A stretch of 6,950 nucleotides of DNA, taken from contig CAIJTL010001051.1 of NCBI GenBank assembly GCA_903823545.1, positions 1 through 6,950 on the forward strand, given 5' to 3'. The notes under the pieces were generated by a model. It had not been told where the DNA came from and made no database searches. It saw nothing but the letters and a program-made list of their open reading frames with translations. The stretch is from an uncultured Planctomycetaceae bacterium. Lineage in GTDB: Bacteria > Planctomycetota > Planctomycetia > Planctomycetales > Planctomycetaceae. Position numbers and translations under genes: made by a program. Each line of letters begins with the position of its first letter. Within the stretch, counting starts at the first letter, position 1. Positions 1-6,494 of the stretch are shown here, one piece after another.

Positions 1-2952
1 CCCGACGTAGTCCAGCAAACCGGCGTGATCACCAAGAAACGCGCTCCCGATATTCTGCTGACGGTTAGCTTGAATTCTCCGGACGAGCGATACGACCAGC
101 TCTACTTGAGCAACTACGCGTTGATCCACATTCGCGATGAACTGGCACGCTTGCCCGGCATCAGTGAGGTGTTGGTCTTCGGTCAGCGCGATTACAGCCT
201 ACGTGTCTGGCTGAAGCCCGATCAACTTGCCGAACGCAACTTGACCGTCCTCGACGTGCAGGCCGCACTCCGCGAACAGAACTTTCAACTGGCAACCGGA
301 CAAGTCGGGCAGCCGCCGTCGGACAACGGACAACCGTGGCAGTATCCGCTGGCCACAATGGGACGACTGCAAACTCCGGAAGAATTCGGCGAGGTGATTC
401 TGCGCGTCACTCCCGATCAGCGCATCATCCGACTGAAAGATGTCGCGAAGATCGAGTTGGGGGCACGCAGCCAGGACATTGCGAATCGTTTCGACAGCAA
501 GCCAACCGTCGGGTTGGCGATCTTTCAATTACCAACCGCGAACGCACTTGAAACGGCTGATCTTGTCAAAGCAAAGATGAAAGAAGTGTCGGTCGATTTC
601 CCGAGCGGTGTGCAGTACGAGATCGGTTACGACACAACGCCGTTCATTCGCGAATCGATTCACGAGGTCTTTGTCGCCTTGCGTGATGCGATCTTGCTGG
701 TGGCGGTGGTCGTGCTCGTGTTCTTGAAGGGTTGGCGAGCGGCGATCATTCCGCTCATCGCGGTCCCGGTCGCGATCATCGGGACATTCGCGGCGATGGC
801 GATTGTCGGTTTCAGTTTGAACAACCTGACGCTGTTCGGTTTGGTGTTGGCGATCGGCATCGTCGTGGATGACGCGATCGTCGTGGTCGAAGCGGTGGAG
901 CATCACATTCGCAAAGGGCTTTCGCCGCGTGAGGCGGCGATCGTCGCGATGGATGAAGTCTCCGGGCCGGTGATCGCCGTCGGCTTCGTGCTGTCGGCGG
1001 TGTTTGTACCGTGCATGTTTATCTCCGGAATCGTCGGCCAGTTCTTTCGCCAGTTCGCGCTGACGATCGCTGTCTCCACGATCCTGTCGACGATCAACTC
1101 GCTGACGCTCAGCCCTGCACTCGCAGCATTGCTGTTGAGAACACCGAACTCTCGACGCGATCCGCTCACGTGGTTCATCGACATGTCGCTCGGCTGGTTT
1201 TTCAATCTGTTCGATTGGGGCTTCCGAATATCCGGGCGCGCGTATGTCGCCATTGTGAAGCGATTGCTGCGTATCCCGGCGCTGGTGCTGTGTGTTTACG
1301 GCGGATTGCTGGTGCTGACGTGGTGGGGCTTCTTGCAGCTTCCGACTGGATTTATTCCGTCACAGGACAAGGGGTACTTGATCGCGAGCGTGCAGCTTCC
1401 TGATTCATCCGCCGCGCAGCGCACGCGTGACGTCATCAAGTCAATCGAGAAAATCTCGCTGGAAACGCCAGGCGTGAAGAACGTGAACTCAGTCGCGGGG
1501 AATTCGTTCATTCTCAGTGCGTATGGGTCGAGCTTCGGGTCGATGTTCATCATCCTGAAAGATTTCGACCAACGCCGTGATCCGAAACTGCGCAGCGATG
1601 CGATCGTTGCCAACATGAAGAAGCGGATTCAGGCGGAGATTCCCGGAGCACTCGTCAACATCTTCCAGCCCCCTGCCGTGAGTGGTCTCGGTCGAGCAGG
1701 CGGCTTCAAGCTGATGGTCGAAGATCGCGGCGAAGTCGGACTGATCGGACTGCAAAAATTCACAGACCTGCTCGTAGAAAAGGGAAACAAGGAAGCGGGC
1801 CTGAGCGGATTGTTCACGGTCTACAAGGCCAACTCGCCGCAGTTGTTCGTCGATGTCGATCGCGATGCGTGTCAGAAGCATGGCCTCAATTTGTCAGACG
1901 TGTTCGGCACGTTGCAGGGATATCTCGGTTCGCGATATGTGAATGACTTCAACCGATTCGGCCGCACCTGGCAGGTGATCGTGCAAGCGGAATCGGAGTC
2001 AAGGAATCAAATCGAAGATGTGCAGAATCTGAAGGTCCGCAATTCAAACGGCCAAATGGTCCCGCTGGGAACCGTGGCCAAAGTGGAAGAGAACAGCGCT
2101 CCGCTAGTACTGACGCGCTACAACATGTATCCCGCGGCGGCGATCAACGGCAACGTCGCCGCCGGGTTCAGTACCGGCCAAGGAATCGCGATGGTCGAGT
2201 CCGTCGCGCGGCGCGAGCTTCCCGATTCGATGTCGTTTGAATGGACCGAGATCACGTACCTCGAACGGCAATCGACGAACACCGGCTTGATCGTGTTCGG
2301 CCTGTCGGTCGCGTTTGTCTTTTTAGTGCTCGCCGCGTTGTACGAGAGTTGGTCACTGCCGCTGGCGGTGATCTTGGTGGTGCCGCTGTGCGTGCTGAGT
2401 TCGATCGCCGGCGTCGCCTACATGGGTCAGGACATCAACATCTTCACCCAGGTTGGCTTTGTGGTGTTGATCGGCCTGGCCTGTAAGAACGCGATCCTCA
2501 TTGTCGAGTTCGCGAAGTATCGTCGCGACGCCGGTGAAGACCGCCTGCGAGCGACGCTCGATGCGTGCGAGTTGCGTTTACGGCCGATCTTGATGACGTC
2601 GTTCGCATTTATCTTGGGAGTGGTTCCGCTGGTTTTCGCCACGGGGGCGGGTGCCGAAATGCGTCAAGTTCTGGGCATCGCCGTCTTCAGCGGCATGTTG
2701 GGAGTGACGTTGTTCGGCATCTTTCTGACGCCAGTCTTTTTCTATGTGATCGATCATGCAGCCAGTTACTCGCTGTTGCGACGCGAGACTTGGCGATTGA
2801 TCGGTGGGGAGCTGGCAGACTTCGCGACGCTGGGATTTGCTCGGCGAGGAGTCGCGGTCGCATGGACCGCGTCGATATCGGTCGTACGCCGAGGTGCCGC
2901 ATTTGCGCGGCGTTTGTTGGTTCGTGGTGAGACAAAAGGCCGGACCCCGTGA
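1..2952 (+). CDS. RND (HAE-1/AcrB-type) efflux permease, first of a tandem pair, 5' end outside window
   Basis: Inner-membrane proton-driven exporter subunit that would work as a trimer with a periplasmic adaptor and an outer-membrane channel. The frame is open from base 1 (983 residues visible). The first visible residues, PDVVQQTGV, align with PELVRRRGV at residue 120 of the downstream paralogue, so about 119 residues (TM1 and the start of the porter domain) are missing and the GTG at 25 is internal. Numbering from base 1: porter domain to ~220; TM2-TM6 ~225-380, with the TM4 proton-relay pair D290-D291; TM7 ~425-445 followed by GFIPSQDKGYL (450-460); second porter/docking half ~460-755; TM8-TM12 ~763-917, with K829 in ACKNAILIVEFA and R859/T866 in RLRPILMT. 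These match AcrB D407, D408, K940, R971 and T978. The C-terminus carries ~56 residues more than the paralogue and is rich in arginine. Substrate cannot be read from sequence; drug or hydrophobe export is the family norm. Confidence 0.96.
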   Translation, partial: PDVVQQTGVITKKRAPDILLTVSLNSPDERYDQLYLSNYALIHIRDELARLPGISEVLVFGQRDYSLRVWLKPDQLAERNLTVLDVQAALREQNFQLATGQVGQPPSDNGQPWQYPLATMGRLQTPEEFGEVILRVTPDQRIIRLKDVAKIELGARSQDIANRFDSKPTVGLAIFQLPTANALETADLVKAKMKEVSVDFPSGVQYEIGYDTTPFIRESIHEVFVALRDAILLVAVVVLVFLKGWRAAIIPLIAVPVAIIGTFAAMAIVGFSLNNLTLFGLVLAIGIVVDDAIVVVEAVEHHIRKGLSPREAAIVAMDEVSGPVIAVGFVLSAVFVPCMFISGIVGQFFRQFALTIAVSTILSTINSLTLSPALAALLLRTPNSRRDPLTWFIDMSLGWFFNLFDWGFRISGRAYVAIVKRLLRIPALVLCVYGGLLVLTWWGFLQLPTGFIPSQDKGYLIASVQLPDSSAAQRTRDVIKSIEKISLETPGVKNVNSVAGNSFILSAYGSSFGSMFIILKDFDQRRDPKLRSDAIVANMKKRIQAEIPGALVNIFQPPAVSGLGRAGGFKLMVEDRGEVGLIGLQKFTDLLVEKGNKEAGLSGLFTVYKANSPQLFVDVDRDACQKHGLNLSDVFGTLQGYLGSRYVNDFNRFGRTWQVIVQAESESRNQIEDVQNLKVRNSNGQMVPLGTVAKVEENSAPLVLTRYNMYPAAAINGNVAAGFSTGQGIAMVESVARRELPDSMSFEWTEITYLERQSTNTGLIVFGLSVAFVFLVLAALYESWSLPLAVILVVPLCVLSSIAGVAYMGQDINIFTQVGFVVLIGLACKNAILIVEFAKYRRDAGEDRLRATLDACELRLRPILMTSFAFILGVVPLVFATGAGAEMRQVLGIAVFSGMLGVTLFGIFLTPVFFYVIDHAASYSLLRRETWRLIGGELADFATLGFARRGVAVAWTASISVVRRGAAFARRLLVRGETKGRTP

Positions 2953-2958
2953 AGTCTT

Positions 2959-2963
2959 GAGGA
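2959..2963 (+). promoter_or_regulatory. Ribosome binding site of the second RND permease
   Basis: GAGGA lies 10 bases before the ATG at 2974, within the 21-base gap after the stop codon of the upstream permease (TGA 2950-2952). Spacing and match to the anti-Shine-Dalgarno sequence are good. Together with the canonical RND N-terminus MFARFFIDRP this fixes the start. The short gap leaves no room for a separate promoter, which implies cotranscription and possibly translational coupling. Confidence 0.6.
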
Positions 2964-2973
2964 AGTCGCCGAT

Positions 2974-5900
2974 ATGTTCGCTCGGTTCTTTATTGATCGC
3001 CCTATCTTTGCCGCCGTGCTCTCGATCGTGATCACGCTTGCGGGGGGGATCGCGCTGTTTGCGTTGCCGGTGACGCAGTATCCGGAGATCACGCCGCCGA
3101 CCGTTGAGGTCTCCGCGAGTTATCCCGGTGCGAACGCTCAAGTGTTGGCCGACACCGTTGCGTCCCCGATCGAGCAGAACGTCAACGGCGTCGAAGACAT
3201 GCTCTACATGACGTCGCAATGCACGAACGACGGACGTTACACGCTGACGGTCACGTTCCGGCCGGGGACGGATCTGAATCTCGCTCAAGTGTTGGTGCAG
3301 AACCGAGTCAATTTGGCTCAACCGGTGATGCCGGAACTGGTGCGGCGGCGCGGAGTGACCGTCAAGAAGAAGTCGCCGACCGTGTTGATGATCATTAACT
3401 TGGTCTCCCCCGACAGCAGTCGCGACAGCTTGTATCTCAGCAACTACGCGACAATTCAATTGCGAGACGAACTGTCTCGATTGCCGGGAGTTGGCGATAT
3501 CTCGTTCCTCGGCCAGCGTGACTACAGCATGCGTGTCTGGCTCGACCCGCAGCAGTTGGCTTCGCGGAACTTGTCGACGACCGACGTGGTGCGAGCGATC
3601 GAACAACAGAACGTGCAAGTCGCCGCCGGTCAGATCGGACAGCCGCCGGCACCGACCGATCAAGTCTTTCAATACACGATGACCACGCTCGGCCGCTTGT
3701 CCGACGACACGCAGTTCGCCGACATGGTGTTGAAGACCGATGCAGAAGGCCGAGTCACTCGGCTACGCGATGTGGCTCGCGTGGAGTTGGGAGCCCTGGA
3801 CTACGACCAGATTTGCACGCTCGATCAACGCCCCTCGGTCGCCTTGTCGGTGTATCAATTGCCGGGATCGAATGCGTTGGAAACCGCTCACCAAGTGCGG
3901 GCCAAGATGGACGAGCTGAAGGTCCGCTTCCCGCAAGGAGTCGATTACGCGATCGCCTATGACACGACGCCATTCGTCGACGAATCAATTCATGAGGTTT
4001 TCGTGACGCTGCGTGATGCAGTCATTCTGGTGGCTGCGGTCGTGTTGATCTTCCTGCAAGGCTGGCGAGCTGCCGTGATTCCGCTCGTCGCGGTGCCGGT
4101 CGCGATCGTCGGGACGTTTGCCGCGATGGCCGCCTGCGGCTTCAGTCTGAATACGCTGACGCTGTTCGGACTCGTGCTGGCGATCGGCATTGTGGTGGAC
4201 GACGCGATCGTGGTCGTGGAAGCGATCGAGCATCACATCGAAAAGGGTGAGCCGCCGCGCGAAGCGGCGATCCAGGCGATGGACGAGGTCGCCGGGCCGG
4301 TGATCGCCGTCGGACTGGTGCTCAGCGCGGTGTTCGTGCCGTGCATCTTCATCACCGGAATCGTCGGACAATTCTTCCGACAGTTCGCCGTGACGATCGC
4401 CGTGACGATCGCCGTCTCGACGCTGATCTCGACATTCAACTCACTGACGCTCAGTCCCGCGCTCGCCGTGTTGCTACTGCGTCCGAGAAGCCAAGGGGTT
4501 GTGGAACCTTTACCGCGAGTCGCCTTCTTGTTCGCCGGAGCGTGGGCGGCGTACGCGTTCCTGCCACCGCACGTCGCGCCGTGGGTGAACGGCATGGCGG
4601 TCGCGTGGCCGCCGCACGTTCAGTCGTATGTTCCGCAACTGGTGCCGCTCGCCTGCGGTCTGATGGGAGTGCTGGCAATTTGGCCGCTGTGCCGACTGTT
4701 GAATCGCCTTTTAGGGCTGAGCTTTCGCTGGTTCAACATTGGCTTTCAGTGGTTGACGAACGGGTACGTCGGCTCGGTCAGTCTGTTGCTGCGAGGTTCA
4801 TTCGTCGTGTTGCTGCTGTACGGAGGATTGCTGCACGCGACGTGGCGTCAGTTTGAAGCGGCACCGACTGGCTTCATTCCGTCTCAAGACAAAGGTTATT
4901 TGCTGGTCAACGTGCAGTTGCCCGATTCGGCGTCGCTCGAACGGACGACGAAGGTCATGCGGCAGATCGAACAACTCGCGGGACAAGCTCCCGGTGCGAA
5001 ACATACGCTAGCGATTGCGGGACAGTCGCTGATCATCAACGCGAAGGCTCCGAACTTCGGCACGTTGTACGTCATGCTGGATGACTTTCATCGCCGCTCA
5101 CCGTTGGGGTTGTCGGCGGATGTCATCAGTCAGAAGTTGCAGACGGAACTCGATCATGCCGTGTCAAACGGAGTGGTTCACATTTTCGGAGCTCCGCCGA
5201 TCGACGGGTTGGGGACGTCAGGCGGCTTCCGTTTGGTGATTGAAGATCGAGACGATCTCGGACTGGCTGCATTGCAGCGTGCCAGCGACCGCGTGCTGAG
5301 CGAAGGCTCGAAGACACCCGGCCTGACTGACCTGTTCACGAGCTTTCGCGGGAGCACGCCGTGGTTCTACATCGACATCGACCGCGACGCGGCCAAGCTG
5401 AAGCATGTCTCGCTGGCCGAGGTGTTCGGCACGCTGCAAGTGAATTTCGGCTCGCTGTATGTCAACGACTTCAATCGGTTCGGCCGAACGTGGCAGGTCA
5501 ACGTGCAGGCAGACGCGAAGTACCGCATGACCGCCGATGACCTGAAGCGGTTGTACGTACGCAATGAGCAAGGAGAAATGGTACCGCTGGCCGCCGTCGC
5601 CGAGGTGCGGGAATCAAGCGGCCCGATGATGCTGACGCGCTACAATCTCTATCCGTCGGCGATCGTGTCTGCGAATCCGGCTGTGGGAACTAGTTCCGGC
5701 CAAGCGTTGGAGCTACTCGAACGAGTGTCGATGGAAAGCATCGCTCCGTCGATGCGTACCGAATGGACCGAGCTGGCTCTCTTGCAGCAGAACGTCAGTC
5801 AGACTGCACTCTTCGCATTTTTGCTGGCGGTTGTGTTGGTCTTTTTGGTGCTCGCTGCACAGTACGAAAGTTGGGCGCTACCGCTGGCGGTGATCTTGGT

Positions 5901-6306
5901 CGTGCCGATGTGTCTGCTCTGCTCGATTGCCGGCGTGCAGTGGTCGGGACTCTACATCAACATCTTCACGCAAATCGGCTTTGTGGTGCTGGTCGGCTTG
6001 GCTTGTAAGAACGCGATCCTGATCGTCGAGTTCGCCCGCTCGCGACACGATCGAGGTATCCCGCGGCGCGAGGCGACTTTAGAAGCCTGCCAGCTCCGCC
6101 TCCGCCCAATCCTAATGACCTCGCTCGCCTTCATCATCGGCGTGATCCCACTGATGCTCGGCCACGGTGCCGGTGCCGAAATGCGTCACACCCTCGGCAC
6201 CGCCGTCTTCTACGGCATGCTCGGGGTCACCGCCTTCGGCATCTTCCTGACCCCAGTCTTCTTCTACATCATTGAGGCGATGGCGGATTGGCGACGGACG
6301 CGTTGA
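2974..6306 (+). CDS. RND (HAE-1/AcrB-type) efflux permease, second of the pair, with TM6-TM7 insertion
   Basis: Complete 1110-residue proton-driven inner-membrane exporter, about 60 longer than AcrB (1049). It starts with the classic MFARFFIDRPIFAAVLS and TM1, then the first porter half (~35-335), TM2-TM6 (~340-502), an extra block (504-579), TM7 (~608-624), GFIPSQDKGYL (633-643), the second porter/docking half, and TM8-TM12 (~945-1100). The proton relay is intact: D409-D410 in TM4, K1012 in ACKNAILIVEFA, R1042 and T1049 in RLRPILMT. It is a clear paralogue of the permease just upstream and probably shares its operon. Oddities: a four-residue duplication in TM6, two extra hydrophobic stretches before TM7, aliphatic residues where AcrB's drug pocket has phenylalanines, and a switch to C-ending codons near the 3' end. 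The C-terminus stops 10 residues after TM12. Family assignment is firm; substrate is unknown. Confidence 0.98.
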   Translation: MFARFFIDRPIFAAVLSIVITLAGGIALFALPVTQYPEITPPTVEVSASYPGANAQVLADTVASPIEQNVNGVEDMLYMTSQCTNDGRYTLTVTFRPGTDLNLAQVLVQNRVNLAQPVMPELVRRRGVTVKKKSPTVLMIINLVSPDSSRDSLYLSNYATIQLRDELSRLPGVGDISFLGQRDYSMRVWLDPQQLASRNLSTTDVVRAIEQQNVQVAAGQIGQPPAPTDQVFQYTMTTLGRLSDDTQFADMVLKTDAEGRVTRLRDVARVELGALDYDQICTLDQRPSVALSVYQLPGSNALETAHQVRAKMDELKVRFPQGVDYAIAYDTTPFVDESIHEVFVTLRDAVILVAAVVLIFLQGWRAAVIPLVAVPVAIVGTFAAMAACGFSLNTLTLFGLVLAIGIVVDDAIVVVEAIEHHIEKGEPPREAAIQAMDEVAGPVIAVGLVLSAVFVPCIFITGIVGQFFRQFAVTIAVTIAVSTLISTFNSLTLSPALAVLLLRPRSQGVVEPLPRVAFLFAGAWAAYAFLPPHVAPWVNGMAVAWPPHVQSYVPQLVPLACGLMGVLAIWPLCRLLNRLLGLSFRWFNIGFQWLTNGYVGSVSLLLRGSFVVLLLYGGLLHATWRQFEAAPTGFIPSQDKGYLLVNVQLPDSASLERTTKVMRQIEQLAGQAPGAKHTLAIAGQSLIINAKAPNFGTLYVMLDDFHRRSPLGLSADVISQKLQTELDHAVSNGVVHIFGAPPIDGLGTSGGFRLVIEDRDDLGLAALQRASDRVLSEGSKTPGLTDLFTSFRGSTPWFYIDIDRDAAKLKHVSLAEVFGTLQVNFGSLYVNDFNRFGRTWQVNVQADAKYRMTADDLKRLYVRNEQGEMVPLAAVAEVRESSGPMMLTRYNLYPSAIVSANPAVGTSSGQALELLERVSMESIAPSMRTEWTELALLQQNVSQTALFAFLLAVVLVFLVLAAQYESWALPLAVILVVPMCLLCSIAGVQWSGLYINIFTQIGFVVLVGLACKNAILIVEFARSRHDRGIPRREATLEACQLRLRPILMTSLAFIIGVIPLMLGHGAGAEMRHTLGTAVFYGMLGVTAFGIFLTPVFFYIIEAMADWRRTR
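4387..4410 (+). repeat. Perfect 12-bp tandem duplication inside TM6 of the second permease
   Basis: The unit GCCGTGACGATC occurs twice back to back (4387-4398 and 4399-4410), and the next five bases continue the pattern. It encodes AVTI-AVTI followed by AV. The upstream paralogue reads RQFALTIAVSTILST here and, by eye, agrees in length with AcrB, so this gene has gained four residues in frame. The perfect match between copies, including third positions, suggests either a recent slippage event or conservation by chance of codon use. Confidence 0.9.
4483..4710 (+). other. In-frame insertion block between TM6 and TM7 (residues 504-579)
   Basis: Between the conserved LLLR that ends TM6 and the LGLSFRWF that precedes TM7, this gene has 76 residues where its paralogue has 16 and AcrB has a similarly short linker. 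The block holds two hydrophobic stretches, residues 516-530 (VAFLFAGAWAAYAFL) and 553-573 (start VPQLVPLACG, end IWPLC, then R574). They are joined by a Pro/His/Trp-containing loop in which PPHVxxxV occurs twice (531-538 and 546-553). Two extra membrane passes would preserve the topology of the rest of the protein. The length difference is seen directly; the membrane prediction is by eye. Confidence 0.75.
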
Positions 6307-6494
6307 ATAACGTATTACAGACGCAACGAGCACACAGGCTAACGCGCACGTGGAACGATTCATGAAAAGCCTCGCAGATGCAGCGTTCGACCGCCATTCC
6401 GTGAGCCGACCACTGTGCGGCGATGCCGGCACTCGCTTGTTACGCTACAACATCGAACGATTGACGCTCCGGCACCACAGCCACGAGACCAACA
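6307..6494. other. Intergenic region between the permease operon and the PSCyt1 gene
   Basis: 188 bases with no gene I can support. One imperfect hairpin lies at 6415-6432. TTGACG at 6461-6466 resembles a -35 box, but nothing like a -10 box follows at the right distance. The only start preceding the next gene has a weak ribosome site (ACGAGA at 6483-6488). A forward reading frame from 6350 crosses the gap into the next gene but has no recognisable features. Confidence 0.6.
6415..6432 (+). terminator. Possible hairpin, weak terminator candidate
   Basis: GTGCGGC, loop GAT, then GCCGGCAC forms a seven-pair stem with one bulged G. It is GC-rich and lies downstream of the permease pair and before the next gene, where a terminator would be expected. 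The following bases (TCGCTTGTT) contain only scattered T residues rather than a T run, and the stem starts 109 bases past the stop codon, so a classic Rho-independent terminator is doubtful. Confidence 0.25.

Noticed and set aside
25..27. GTG as the start codon of the first permease
   Set aside because: The frame is open to base 1, and the codons before it (PDVVQQTG) align with PELVRRRG deep inside the paralogue, so the true start is upstream of the window.
529..906. Antisense frame rich in Asp, His and Arg, mirrored at 3985-4371 opposite the paralogue
   Set aside because: The similarity between the two antisense translations simply reflects the shared TM2-TM4 coding sequence on the + strand.
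680..1070. Many CGATCG/GCGATC sites, resembling the cyanobacterial HIP1 repeat
   Set aside because: They fall mainly at Ala-Ile and Ile-Val codon pairs in membrane helices (GCG-ATC-GTC) and are explained by codon use in both paralogues.
2578..3672. Long antisense reading frame of 364 codons spanning the junction of the two permeases
   Set aside because: Its translation is Arg/His/Gln-rich with no recognisable domain, and it lies opposite two strongly conserved genes. This is what a GC-rich complementary strand gives.
6461..6466. TTGACG as a -35 promoter box for the PSCyt1 gene
   Set aside because: The position 17 bases downstream (6484-6489, CGAGAC) does not resemble a -10 box, and this would place transcription almost at the start codon.
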